Translations under genes and position numbers: made by a program
From: Haloactinopolyspora alba
GTDB lineage: Bacteria; Actinomycetota; Actinomycetes; Jiangellales; Jiangellaceae
Reading direction: 5' to 3'
Assembly (NCBI RefSeq): GCF_003014555.1
Contig: NZ_PYGE01000019.1
Span: forward strand, 34,690 to 98,689
Length of the DNA stretch: 64,000 nucleotides
The notes under the pieces: model-generated
The model's database searches: none
Seen by the model: only the letters and a program-made list of their open reading frames with translations
Told to the model about the DNA's origin: nothing
Part shown: piece after piece, positions 7,614 to 15,745 of the stretch
How the letters are laid out: every line of letters starts with the position of its first letter
Position numbering within the stretch: position 1 is the stretch's first letter

Positions 7614-8479
7614 CCACCCCTGACCCCATGCACGAGGCACTCGACCGGCTCGCCCGCGTCGCCGACACCCGTCCTGTCGACGACCCGATGCCGGGCATCA
7701 CCCGCCGCGCCCGGGCCAACCGCCGCCGGGCCACCGCCGTGGTGGCCGGAGGACTCGCCGCCGTAGTGATCGCCGGTGCCGGCGCTCTGTCCGTCCTCGA
7801 CCTTCCCGGCCGGGCGGGAGAGCCCGGCTACGCCAACTCTCCGAGCGCCTCGTCTTCCCCAGACCCGAGCCCCTCGCCTTCGCCAGACCCGAGCACGCCG
7901 ACGTCCCCGCCCCGCGAGCCGGCCTTGGCGGAGTACGACCAGGCGCGCGGTGACGTGGACGGCGACGGTGCTGCGGACACCATCCGCGTCATGATTCCCG
8001 AGGCCGACGCCGAGCAGGGTCAGGACGTGGGCATCCTCAGCACCGACGTATGGCTGCAGGTCGAGCCGACAGCGGGCGCACCGGTCGAGGTCGCCTTCGG
8101 CGAGACGCTCGCACCCTCCATCGCCGGGACACCCGACCTCGACGGGAACGGTACCGCCGATGTGGTCCTGATCTTCAGCGGCGGCGATGCCGGTTCGCTC
8201 CAGGTGTTCACCTGGGACGGCGACACCGTGGTCCAGGCGGAGCCGGGCCCTGGCTCACCGGCGGACCTCGTCGACGACGGCGGCCTCTACATGGACACGT
8301 ATATCGGTAGCTTCGCCCTGGTCGACGGCGGGCTGATCAGCTGGGTCAGCACCGGCGACGCGTCCGAGCCGGACGAGGTGCGGGCCTGGACCTGGCAGCT
8401 CGAGGAGAACCGGCTCGTCGCTACCGAGACCGACCAGGCCCATTGCATGAGAGCCGCCCGTTACCCGGTGCCATGCTGA
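7610..8479 (+). CDS. Membrane-anchored protein with FG-GAP/VCBS-like repeats, sigma factor partner
   Basis: A 289-residue protein coupled to the sigma gene by an ATGA overlap. A basic cytoplasmic stretch of about 45 residues ends in ARANRRRATAV, then comes one membrane helix (about 44-65), a Ser/Pro-rich linker with repeated PDPSPSP units (about 75-105) and an extracellular domain. That domain has two calcium-binding-like motifs, GDVDGDGAADT and PDLDGNGTADV, typical of FG-GAP/VCBS repeats. The place in the operon and the topology suggest an anti-sigma factor or surface sensor that controls the upstream sigma factor. No zinc-binding anti-sigma motif is visible in the short cytoplasmic part, so this role is inference. 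Confidence 0.75.
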   Translation: MTTPDPMHEALDRLARVADTRPVDDPMPGITRRARANRRRATAVVAGGLAAVVIAGAGALSVLDLPGRAGEPGYANSPSASSSPDPSPSPSPDPSTPTSPPREPALAEYDQARGDVDGDGAADTIRVMIPEADAEQGQDVGILSTDVWLQVEPTAGAPVEVAFGETLAPSIAGTPDLDGNGTADVVLIFSGGDAGSLQVFTWDGDTVVQAEPGPGSPADLVDDGGLYMDTYIGSFALVDGGLISWVSTGDASEPDEVRAWTWQLEENRLVATETDQAHCMRAARYPVPC

Positions 8480-8489
8480 CTGAGCCGCG

Positions 8490-9113
8490 TCAGGCCGCTC
8501 CGGCCAGCCCGGCCTTGAGAGCACGGGCGAGGGTCACCACGCGCTTGCCCTGGTAGGCCGCGGATGTCCGGGCGGTCTCGTCGACGGGGATGTCGCCGTT
8601 CCCGCTCACGTGCGAGGTGCCGTACGGATTCCCGTCGACCATCTTGATCGGGTCGGTGTAGCCGGGCGAAACCACGACGCCGCCGAAGTGGTGGACGGAG
8701 TTGTACAGGGCCAGCAGGGTCGACTCCTGCCCGCCGTGCAACGTCGAGGTCGAGGTGAACCCGCTGTAGACCTTGTCGGCCAGTGCGCCCTGGGCCCACA
8801 TCCCGCCGAGCGAGTCGACGAACTGCTTGAGCTGGCTCGACACGTTCCCGAACCGGGTCGGGGAGCCGAAGACGATCGCGTCGGCCCACGCCACGTCGTC
8901 GTGGGTGGCCTCGGGGATGTGCTCGGTGGCCGCGGCGTGGTCGGACCAGGGCTGGTTCGACGCGACGACCTCCTTCGGCACGAGTTCGGCGACGCGCAGC
9001 AGGCGCACGGTGGCGCCGGCCTCTGCGGCCCCGGTGGCGACCGACTCGGCGAGCTGGTGGACGGTCCCGGTGGACGAGTAGTAGATGACGGCGACGTTGG
9101 GCTGCTCGGACAT
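8490..9113 (-). CDS. wrbA: NAD(P)H:quinone oxidoreductase, WrbA type
   Basis: A 207-residue flavodoxin-like protein. The FMN phosphate loop appears as YYSSTGTVHQLAES near the N-terminus, and the WrbA signatures SPTRFGNVSSQLKQFVD and TSTSTLHGGQESTLL are present, as is the C-terminal GxVARALKAG end. WrbA reduces quinones by two electrons and protects against redox cycling. GGGAG stands just before the ATG. The gene is divergent from the marR gene, and the 190 bp between them hold a perfect dyad, so control by that MarR is likely. Confidence 0.93.
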   Translation of the reverse strand: MSEQPNVAVIYYSSTGTVHQLAESVATGAAEAGATVRLLRVAELVPKEVVASNQPWSDHAAATEHIPEATHDDVAWADAIVFGSPTRFGNVSSQLKQFVDSLGGMWAQGALADKVYSGFTSTSTLHGGQESTLLALYNSVHHFGGVVVSPGYTDPIKMVDGNPYGTSHVSGNGDIPVDETARTSAAYQGKRVVTLARALKAGLAGAA

Positions 9114-9179
9114 GCTGCTCCCTTGCGTTGAAGGCGCTGGTTGTCGGGCCGGTTCGGAACACGGCTGGCATCGTAAACT

Positions 9180-9229
9180 TATCTGCGCAGGCAGATATTT
9201 CGTCTGTGCGATGTGACGTGGCGCACAGA
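9180..9229. promoter_or_regulatory. Two dyads in the wrbA-marR intergenic region (candidate MarR operators)
   Basis: The first, TATCTGC-GCAG-GCAGATA (9180-9197), is a perfect seven-base palindrome with a four-base spacer. The second, TCTGTGCG (9203-9210) and CGCACAGA (9222-9229), is eight bases with an 11-base spacer. A close relative of the first dyad occurs at 12435, ahead of another redox operon. Size and placement suit a MarR dimer acting on divergent promoters. Confidence 0.65.
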
Positions 9230-9304
9230 GCGCGATGCTCGCGCCGGCGTCCGGTTCGGTGTTCGTGTTGGGTGGCGACCGGGCGCGCCGGTAGCGTTCA
9301 GCCC

Positions 9305-9748
9305 ATGGCGACCGCGCGGTTGAGCGAGCTCGAGGACCAAGCCTGGCGCGGGTTCCTGGTCGCGCACGACCGGATCTGGCGTGAGGTCGAGGCCGGGCTC
9401 GGTCCGCTGAACATGAGCATGGCCGAGTACAGCGTGCTGTCCCTGCTCGGCGAGGCGGGCCGGACGGGCATGCGCATGTCGGAGCTCGCCGAGCGCCGGC
9501 TGATGTCCACGGGCGGGTTCACGCGGCTCGCCGACCGGCTCGAGCGTCGCGGCCTGATCGAGCGCCAGCAGTCGAGCGCCGACGGCCGCGCCGTCGACGT
9601 CGTCCTCACCTCCGACGGCCGTGCGCTGCTGCGCAAGGCGTGGAAGCAGCAGCACGGCGACCTGCGCCGGCTGTTCCTCGATCGGCTGGACGACGACGAC
9701 CTGCGTGACCTGGTCCGCATCTGGGCACGGCTCGCCCCGGAAGAGTGA
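9305..9748 (+). CDS. MarR family transcriptional regulator
   Basis: A 147-residue winged-helix regulator. The helix-turn-helix lies in [32 protein letters not shown], followed by the wing [20 protein letters not shown], which is the standard MarR DNA-binding core. MarR dimers bind 16-20 bp palindromes and are released by phenolic ligands or by thiol oxidation. There is no Cys in the protein, so direct thiol sensing is unlikely and a ligand is more probable. The ATG at 9305 begins the conserved N-terminal helix ([17 protein letters not shown]). The NhaA-fusion gene starts 11 bases after the stop, and wrbA is divergent. Confidence 0.9.
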   Translation: MATARLSELEDQAWRGFLVAHDRIWREVEAGLGPLNMSMAEYSVLSLLGEAGRTGMRMSELAERRLMSTGGFTRLADRLERRGLIERQQSSADGRAVDVVLTSDGRALLRKAWKQQHGDLRRLFLDRLDDDDLRDLVRIWARLAPEE

Positions 9749-9758
9749 GGACGGCGGC

Positions 9759-12383
9759 GTGACCAGGTCGGCCCGCGAGCAGACCCGGCCATCGCGGCGC
9801 GTGCTCGTCGCGCAGATGCGCGAGCCGCTGCGCAAGTTCCTCGCGACCGAGGCGGGCAGTGCCGGTGTGATGCTCGCCGCGGTGGGCGCCGCGCTGGGGT
9901 GGGCGAACTCGCCGTGGTCGGACTCCTACGAGTCGCTGCTGCACACCGAGGCGACCGTGCGGATCGGCGACGCGGTGCTGTCGATGGACGCTGGCCACTG
10001 GATCAGCGACGGTCTGATGGCGCTGTTCTTCCTGGTCATCGGGCTCGAAGTCCGGCGTGAGCTGTCCATAGGAGAACTGACGGAGCGACGACGCGTCGTC
10101 GTCCCGGTGCTCGGCGCGCTGGCCGGCATGGTGGTTCCGGCGCTGCTGTACCTGGCGATCAACCCGTCGGGCGCGGCGGCCGACGGCTGGGGCGTGGTGA
10201 TCGCGACGGACACCGCCCTGGTGCTGGGCGCGCTGGCGATCGTCGGCCCGGCGAGCTCCACCCAGCTGCGGATCTTCCTGCTCTCGGTGGCCGTGTTCGA
10301 CGACATCGTCGCCGTCGCGATCATCGGCGTCGTCTACTCGGGCTCCATCGATCTCCTGGCGCTCGCCGTCGCGGGCGCCATGCTGGTCCTGATCGCGGTG
10401 CTGTCCCGGAGGGGCGAGTGGCGCTACTGGGTCTATGCCGCGGCGTTCCTGGTGCTCTGGGTGGCGACCGTGCGATCGGGCCTGCACGCGTCCATCGCCG
10501 GCATGGTCGCGGGCCTGCTGATCGGTGCGCGTCCTCCGCGCCGTGCCGACGTCGAGCGGGTCGCCGCGCGGTTCCGCGCGTTTCAGCAAGCGCCGCGTCC
10601 GGACGTCGGCGACGCCGCCCGCAGCGCCCTGCAGCAGTCGGTGTCCATGAACGAGCGGCTCCAGGTGATCCTGCACCCGGCCGTCGCCTACGTGATCGTG
10701 CCGCTGTTCGTGCTGGCCAACGCAGGTGTCGATCTGCGCGGAGGGGTTTTCGGCGACGCGATCACCTCGCCGGTCACCTGGGGCATCGTGGCCGGCCTCG
10801 TGGCCGGCAAGACGGTCGGTATCGGGGCGACGGCGTTGGTGAGCTCTCGGCTGGGAGCCGGCCCGTTGCCCACCGGGGTGGGAGAGGGGCAGGTGATCGG
10901 TGGTGCCGCCCTGTCGGGGATCGGCTTCACCGTCTCGCTGCTGATCGCCAATCTCGCTTTCACCGACACGGCACTGCTCGACGCCGCGACGGTGGGCGTC
11001 CTGCTCGGTGCCGTCCTCGCGACGCTCACCGCCTGGGTGGTGTTCCGGCTCGCGGCCGTGCTGCGCGGCGAGCGCACCGCCAGCCTGCCAGTGGTCCTCG
11101 ACCGGCCGGTCGACCCGGCTCGCGACCACATCCGCGGTCCGGTGGACGCGCCGCTCACGCTCGTCGAGTACGGCGATTTCGAGTGCCCGTTCTGCAGCCG
11201 GGCCACCGGCGTCGTCGACTCGCTGATGGACCGCTTCGGTGACGACCTGCGGTACGTGTTCCGGCACCTGCCGCTCGCCGACGTGCACCCCAAGGCGATC
11301 CTGGCGGCCGAGGCGGCCGAGGCCGCGGCGGCGCAGGGCGCGTTCTGGCAGATGCACGACCGGCTCTTCGCCCACCAAAGCCAGCTCGAACCTCCCGATC
11401 TGCTCACCCACGCGGCGGTGCTCGGGCTCGACGTCGAGCGCTTCTCCCGCGAACTCGGCACCGGACTGCACGGCGCGCACATCCGCGAGGACGTCGCCAG
11501 CGCGGAGGCCAGCGGCGCCACGGGCACGCCCACCTTCTTCGTCGACGGCCACCGTCAGGTCGGCCGCTACGACGAGGAGGCTCTCGCGGAGGCGCTGACC
11601 GGTGGGCAGCCGCCGCCGGCGGTCGAGACTCCGGCCGCCGGGACGCGGGGGAAGCCCGAAGGGCCGGGGGTACCGGTGATCGGCCGGCTGCGGTCGGGCG
11701 ACACGGACGCCGCGCCGCTCGTTCTCGAAGGACTGGAGGAGTCGCCCGACCGCGACGGCATCTACGCGCGGCTGTCGCCGGATCAGCTGGCCGCGCTCTC
11801 GAAGCACGGTGAGCGGCGGCGGCTGGCGGCCCGAGAACCGCTCTTCGGCGACAGCGAGCCGGGCGCGGACTTCGTGGTCGTGCTCTCCGGCACGGTGGCG
11901 TTGGTCGACGGTTACGGCCACGACAACCGGGTCCGTGGCGTCCACGGACGAGGACGGTTCCTCGGCGGGCTCGGCACACTCCGCGGGGAGGCGATGTTCC
12001 TCACCCCGGTCGCACAGCAGGACGCCGAGGTGCTCACGATCCCGCCCGAGCGTCTCCGGACCGCGCTCGACGCCGATCCGAGACTTCGCGAGACGGTCCT
12101 GCGGACCTACCTGCTCCGGAGGTCGTACCTCATCGAGCAGACGGCGGTGCGGATGGTCGGCTCCGGCGCGTCCGCCGACGCCCGGCGGCTGCGTGAGTTC
12201 CTCACCGCCCGGGACGTCATGTACTCGTGGCTCGACCTCGACACCGACGAGAACGCGTCCGCGGTACTCCAGCAACTGGGCGTCGACCCGGACGACACTC
12301 CGGTGGCGGTCACCCGTGACCGCCGGGTGTTGCTGAACCCGAGCGAGGCCGAACTGGCCGAATCGCTCGGCCTCGACGACTGA
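9759..12383 (+). CDS. nhaA: Na+/H+ antiporter NhaA fused to DsbA-like, cNMP-binding and glutaredoxin-like domains
   Basis: An 874-residue protein with four modules. Residues about 20-440 are NhaA, with ten or more helices, the ion-binding pair Asp181-Asp182 ([11 protein letters not shown]) and the later [15 protein letters not shown]. Residues about 455-615 are a DsbA-like thioredoxin fold with the active site Cys476-Pro-Phe-Cys479 and the cis-proline GTPTFF at 589. Residues about 668-795 resemble a cyclic-nucleotide-binding fold ([19 protein letters not shown]). Residues about 798-870 resemble the thioredoxin-like domain that joins cNMP domains to thioredoxin reductases. NhaA-DsbA fusions are known in actinobacteria; the extra two modules are not usual. 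The last two resemble the front half of a cNMP-thioredoxin reductase protein. GTG start with no strong ribosome site. Confidence 0.9.
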   Translation: MTRSAREQTRPSRRVLVAQMREPLRKFLATEAGSAGVMLAAVGAALGWANSPWSDSYESLLHTEATVRIGDAVLSMDAGHWISDGLMALFFLVIGLEVRRELSIGELTERRRVVVPVLGALAGMVVPALLYLAINPSGAAADGWGVVIATDTALVLGALAIVGPASSTQLRIFLLSVAVFDDIVAVAIIGVVYSGSIDLLALAVAGAMLVLIAVLSRRGEWRYWVYAAAFLVLWVATVRSGLHASIAGMVAGLLIGARPPRRADVERVAARFRAFQQAPRPDVGDAARSALQQSVSMNERLQVILHPAVAYVIVPLFVLANAGVDLRGGVFGDAITSPVTWGIVAGLVAGKTVGIGATALVSSRLGAGPLPTGVGEGQVIGGAALSGIGFTVSLLIANLAFTDTALLDAATVGVLLGAVLATLTAWVVFRLAAVLRGERTASLPVVLDRPVDPARDHIRGPVDAPLTLVEYGDFECPFCSRATGVVDSLMDRFGDDLRYVFRHLPLADVHPKAILAAEAAEAAAAQGAFWQMHDRLFAHQSQLEPPDLLTHAAVLGLDVERFSRELGTGLHGAHIREDVASAEASGATGTPTFFVDGHRQVGRYDEEALAEALTGGQPPPAVETPAAGTRGKPEGPGVPVIGRLRSGDTDAAPLVLEGLEESPDRDGIYARLSPDQLAALSKHGERRRLAAREPLFGDSEPGADFVVVLSGTVALVDGYGHDNRVRGVHGRGRFLGGLGTLRGEAMFLTPVAQQDAEVLTIPPERLRTALDADPRLRETVLRTYLLRRSYLIEQTAVRMVGSGASADARRLREFLTARDVMYSWLDLDTDENASAVLQQLGVDPDDTPVAVTRDRRVLLNPSEAELAESLGLDD

Positions 12384-12434
12384 CGGCTCGACCGGAGCGC
12401 CGGCCGTGCGGAGCACGGACCGACCGGGAATATT

Positions 12435-12452
12435 TATCTGCACAGACAGGTT
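12435..12452. promoter_or_regulatory. Second MarR-like operator, before the LLM oxidoreductase
   Basis: TATCTGC-ACAG-ACAGGTT matches the wrbA-marR dyad exactly in its left arm and NCAG spacer, with a weaker right arm; the wider sequence TTATCTG...CAGGTTAA keeps symmetry. It lies 61 bp before the next ATG, inside the only gap of the redox cluster. Confidence 0.6.
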
Positions 12453-12512
12453 AATGCTGGGCGAGCCGGTCGACAGGCGCCCGGCCCGGTCGACGAGAGC
12501 GAGGAACCACTC

Positions 12513-13574
12513 ATGCCATTCGAGCTCGGGATCATGACGTTCGGCGAGGTCACGGAGGACCTCGCCACCGGAGCCCTGCCGTCGCCGCGGCAACGGGTCC
12601 GCGAGACGATCGAGCAGGCGCAGGTCGCCGACCAGGTGGGCCTGGACGTCTTCGGCGTCGGCGAGCACCACCGCACCGACTTCGTCGGATCGGCGCCGAC
12701 CATCCTGCTGGCGGCCGCGGCCGAACGCACCGAGACCATCAAGCTGACCAGCTCGGTCACCGTGCTCAGCTCCGAGGACCCGGTGCGGGTCTGGGAACAG
12801 TTCGCCACGATCGATCTGCTGTCCGCCGGACGTGCGGAAATCATCGCGGGCCGCGGCTCCTACACCGAGTCGTTCCCGCTGTTCGGGTACGACATGAAGG
12901 ACTACGCGGACCTGTTCCGCGAGAAGCTCGACCTGCTGCTCAAGATCCGTGAGCAGAACCCGATCACGTGGCAGGGACGGTTCCGTCCCGCCCTGGTCGA
13001 CGCCGACATCGGCCCCCGCGCCGACGGCGACACCATCCCGGTCTGGGTGGGCGTCGGCGGATCGCCGGCGTCGGCCGTCAGCACGGGCCGACTGGGCCTG
13101 CCGATGGCGCTCGCCCTGCTGCTGGGGCCGATCACCACCCACGTGCCGACCCTCGAGCACTACCGGGCGGCAGCGGCGGAGGCCGGGCACGACGTGAACG
13201 CGCTGCCGGTCAGCATCAACACGCACGGGTTCGTCGGGCGCTCCAGCCAGCACGCGCGGGACACCATGTACCCGTACTTCGCCAAGGGCATGCTCGAGAA
13301 CAACCACCAGCGGGGCGAGGGCTTCCTGATTCCGCGGGCAGCGTTCGACGCGCAGTCCTCGCCGCGCGCGGGCCTGTTGGTGGGCAGCGCGCAGGAGGTC
13401 ATCGACAAGCTGCTGGCCTATCACGAGCTGTACGGCCTGAACCGCGCCATCATCCAGATGGGGTTCGGCGGGGTGCCGCAGAAGGAGCACCTCGAGGCCA
13501 TCGAGCGGCTCGGCACCGAGGTCGCACCGGTCGTGCGCCGCGAGGTCGCCGCGCAGGAGAGGAGTGCGGCATGA
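12513..13574 (+). CDS. LLM class flavin-dependent oxidoreductase
   Basis: A 353-residue luciferase-like monooxygenase with the TIM-barrel pattern of the family: FELGIMTFGEV at the start, QVGLDVFGVGEHHR, the strand SSVTVLSSEDPVRVWEQFATIDLLSAGRAEI and GRGSYTESFPLFGYD. It resembles a class usually paired with a small NADPH-dependent FMN reductase, and such a gene follows with an ATGA overlap, so the pair forms a two-component flavin monooxygenase. The substrate is not predictable. A GCGAGGA site precedes the ATG. The upstream dyad suggests control by the MarR protein encoded 2.8 kb away. Confidence 0.9.
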   Translation: MPFELGIMTFGEVTEDLATGALPSPRQRVRETIEQAQVADQVGLDVFGVGEHHRTDFVGSAPTILLAAAAERTETIKLTSSVTVLSSEDPVRVWEQFATIDLLSAGRAEIIAGRGSYTESFPLFGYDMKDYADLFREKLDLLLKIREQNPITWQGRFRPALVDADIGPRADGDTIPVWVGVGGSPASAVSTGRLGLPMALALLLGPITTHVPTLEHYRAAAAEAGHDVNALPVSINTHGFVGRSSQHARDTMYPYFAKGMLENNHQRGEGFLIPRAAFDAQSSPRAGLLVGSAQEVIDKLLAYHELYGLNRAIIQMGFGGVPQKEHLEAIERLGTEVAPVVRREVAAQERSAA

Positions 13575-14173
13575 GCGCCCCCACCATCGCCGACACGGCA
13601 CCGGGCACGACCGAGGCCGGCGCCCCCGCGCTGCGCGTCGTCGTCGTGAACGGCAGCCCGAACGAGCAGTCGAAGACGATGGGTCTCGTCGGCGTCGTCC
13701 TCGACACCCTCGGCGGGATGCTGCCCATCGAGACGTCGCGGATCGACGTGTACCGCCTCGGTCCGGGCTTCACCGAGGCCACCGAGCGCGACGAGGTCAC
13801 GCCCGAGGTCGACGCGACGATCCGGCTCGCCGAGGAGGCCGACCTCCTGATCTCGGCGACGCCGGTGTACCGCGGTTCCTATCCCGGGATGTTCAAGCAC
13901 TTCTTCGACCTGGTGGACCAGTACGCGCTGGCCAACAAGCCGGTCCTGCTGGCCGCGACCGGCGGTACCGACCGCCACGCGCTCGTCCTGGAACACGCCC
14001 TGCGGCCCCTGTTCGGCTTCTTCCAGGCGCTGACCGTGCCGGTCGCGTTCTTCGGGTCCGCGGGCGACTTCGACGGCACGACGCTGCTCAACCCCAGCGT
14101 CTACGGGCGCATCGAGATGGGCCTCAACGACGTGGTGGGCGTGCTCCGGGAGCGTCGCGGGCTCGGCCGGTAG
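13571..14173 (+). CDS. NADPH-dependent FMN reductase
   Basis: A 200-residue flavodoxin-fold reductase. After a polar 20-residue N-terminus comes the nucleotide-binding strand and loop VVVNGSPNEQSKT, and in mid-protein the family motif ISATPVYRGSYPGMFKHFFDLVDQ. Relatives are MsuE/SsuE-type reductases, which supply reduced flavin to a partner monooxygenase. The ATG overlaps the stop of the LLM gene by four bases, which strongly supports joint function. The protein keeps TGGTDRHALVLEHALRPLF, the usual end of the FMN site. Confidence 0.88.
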   Translation: MSAPTIADTAPGTTEAGAPALRVVVVNGSPNEQSKTMGLVGVVLDTLGGMLPIETSRIDVYRLGPGFTEATERDEVTPEVDATIRLAEEADLLISATPVYRGSYPGMFKHFFDLVDQYALANKPVLLAATGGTDRHALVLEHALRPLFGFFQALTVPVAFFGSAGDFDGTTLLNPSVYGRIEMGLNDVVGVLRERRGLGR

Positions 14174-14239
14174 TGCCATCACCGGCTCGGCCCGCCGTCA
14201 ACGTCCCGGTCCTGTCGGTACGGCTGATTATGGCGTCAT

Positions 14240-14353
14240 GACTTCGACCGCGAGTTCCGACAGGCCATGGCAGATGCAACCGAAACGTTGGACTTGACCG
14301 GCGTGCTTGCCTTGCTGCGCCGCTGGCAGGCTGGAGCAGGTCGCTATGGGTAG
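14240..14353 (+). pseudogene. Remnant resembling a DUF6247 protein
   Basis: The frame reads DFDREFRQAMADATETLDLT and then GVLALLRRWQAGAGRYG before a stop. This resembles the central part of small actinobacterial DUF6247 proteins. The frame has no start codon: a TGA stands just upstream at about 14225-14227 with no ATG, GTG or TTG between, and the protein is cut off after 37 residues. Base composition is less GC-rich than the neighbours. I read it as a decayed gene fragment in an otherwise empty 212 bp gap. Confidence 0.4.
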
Positions 14354-14385
14354 CTTGACCTGGTTCTGACCCGGCATCCGGCGGG

Positions 14386-15099
14386 TCAGATCTGCGTGTG
14401 CTGGGCGATCGTGCCGGTTGTCCGGCCGTCGAGCGACTCCGCGATACACGTGACCTCACGATCGAACGACCATCTGTCCTCGCGCGGGTACAGGTAGTAG
14501 ATGCCGATGGCCGGGTCCTCGAAGGCGTCCGGGGAGTAGTTCCGCAGCATGACGCTGCACTGCTGCTCGGCTTGGGTGAAAACCGCCGACTCGCCCGGGT
14601 AGTCGCCCTCGGCCAGCTCGAAGTTGGCGTACACCTCGCCATCGTGCGGCTGCGAACAGGGCACCGCGTCGACGTTGTGGACCTCTTCGGTCTCCTCGAG
14701 GTCGTTGACGCAGTCGCCGGCCTTCAGGTCGGTGGCGTCGACCCAGCCCTCCTGGTCGATGCGACCGGTGTCGTCCCGATCCGCACGCTCCTGGCCGATG
14801 AGCACGAGCACCGTGACGAAGCCGGCGATCCAGACGCCCGAGGCGATCAAGCCGGCAACGGCGTACTTGCGGCCCTTCTGGTTCCGCTCGCTGATCTGGA
14901 CGAGCGCGATGATGCCGAAAATGATGGACAGCACGATCGCCGGGGTGAGCCCGAGGACGAACGACGCGACCGCGAACCCGTTCGTTCTCGGGTCCCGCGG
15001 CGCCTCGTCGTGGTCCATCCACGGGTTGTAGGGCGCCGGCGTGTACGGCGGTGGTTGGGGCAGGGACGAATCAGCGGGAGCCGGGTCGGACTCGGGCAT
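14386..15099 (-). CDS. DUF4190 and septum-formation domain membrane protein
   Basis: A 237-residue protein. A Pro-rich, tyrosine-containing N-terminus (about 1-35) precedes two membrane helices (about 42-65 and 78-102) with the DUF4190 pattern NGFAVASFVLGL. The external part has paired cysteines in LKAGDCVND, VDAVPCSQPHDGEVYA, AEQQCSVML and REVTCIAES, which is the pattern of the 'septum formation' domain. The exact role is unknown; the family is widespread in actinomycetes as surface or cell-envelope proteins. Its start is far from the M23-like gene upstream, 22 bp away and in the same direction, so they may be cotranscribed. Confidence 0.75.
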   Translation of the reverse strand: MPESDPAPADSSLPQPPPYTPAPYNPWMDHDEAPRDPRTNGFAVASFVLGLTPAIVLSIIFGIIALVQISERNQKGRKYAVAGLIASGVWIAGFVTVLVLIGQERADRDDTGRIDQEGWVDATDLKAGDCVNDLEETEEVHNVDAVPCSQPHDGEVYANFELAEGDYPGESAVFTQAEQQCSVMLRNYSPDAFEDPAIGIYYLYPREDRWSFDREVTCIAESLDGRTTGTIAQHTQI

Positions 15100-15121
15100 G
15101 GCGGGAAACTACCGCATGCGG

Positions 15122-15664
15122 CTACACGTCGACGATCTCTGACTCGGCCGGCATTCCGGCGTGGTGGCCGAACGCCATCGGCAGACCGTTGGCGTTCGGC
15201 CAGTCGGTGGAGTCGGTGACTTGGACGTGGACATGCGGCTGGGTGCTGTTGCCGGAGTTGCCGCAGTCACCGACGGGGTCTCCGGCGGCGAGCACGTCGC
15301 CCGGCGCGACCCGGACACTGCCGTGGCTGAGGTGGACCACGGCGACGAACGGTCCGCCCGGCTCGAGCGCCACCACCACGTGGTTGCCGGCGATGGCCGT
15401 GATCCCTGTCCTCACCCGTCGTGCCTGTCCGAGTGCGTAGGGGATCAGCGCGAGCTGGGAACGACGCGCCGCATGGTCGGGCTCACCGTCGTGGGCGATC
15501 ACGACGGTTCCGGCGGCCGGGGCCAGGACGGGGCGCCCGAAGCCGACGAACGCCGTGGGCGGCTCGTGGGACAGCCAGGTGCGCCATGTGGCAGGAGCGG
15601 ACCGGCCACGGTCGTCCTCACTCGGCGAACCAGTCGACGAGCGCGGGCCTGGGCTGATGTTCAT
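15122..15664 (-). CDS. M23 (LytM-like) peptidase domain protein, possibly inactive
   Basis: A 180-residue protein with the LytM beta-sandwich pattern: RPVLAPAAGTVV, then VALEPGGPFVAVVHLSHGSVRVAPGDVLAAGDPVGDCGNSG and the final metal motif QPHVHVQV. Two histidines of the H-x-H site and the LSHGS histidine are present. The usual first ligand pair (H-x-x-x-D before the PV-A strand) is not visible; the matching stretch reads HEPPTAFVGFGRPV and seems shortened. There is no signal peptide or membrane helix. In-frame stops directly upstream prevent a longer start. It may be a degenerate or N-terminally damaged endopeptidase. Confidence 0.65.
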   Translation of the reverse strand: MNISPGPRSSTGSPSEDDRGRSAPATWRTWLSHEPPTAFVGFGRPVLAPAAGTVVIAHDGEPDHAARRSQLALIPYALGQARRVRTGITAIAGNHVVVALEPGGPFVAVVHLSHGSVRVAPGDVLAAGDPVGDCGNSGNSTQPHVHVQVTDSTDWPNANGLPMAFGHHAGMPAESEIVDV

Positions 15665-15701
15665 CAGTCATGGGCCATCATTCTTCCACCCGGGAGAAAC
15701 C

Positions 15702-15732
15702 TTGACCCGATTAAACCTACTGACTAAGTAGG
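15702..15732 (+). promoter_or_regulatory. Promoter with overlapping dyad, TauE gene
   Basis: TTGACC (15702-15707), a 17-base spacer and TAAGTA (15725-15730) make a housekeeping-type promoter. A perfect dyad CCTACT-GACTA-AGTAGG (15716-15732) covers the -10. Transcription would start about nine bases before the ATG. A repressor bound here would block the polymerase; the 17 bp size suits an Rrf2/IscR- or ArsR-type dimer, but no regulator gene is adjacent. Confidence 0.55.
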
Positions 15733-15745
15733 GTATGGTTCCTGC

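Noticed and set aside
9606..13601. Minus-strand open frame of 1331 codons
   Set aside because: It is antisense to MarR, the NhaA fusion and the LLM gene, is Arg/His-rich without domain motifs, and arises from high third-position GC of the real genes.
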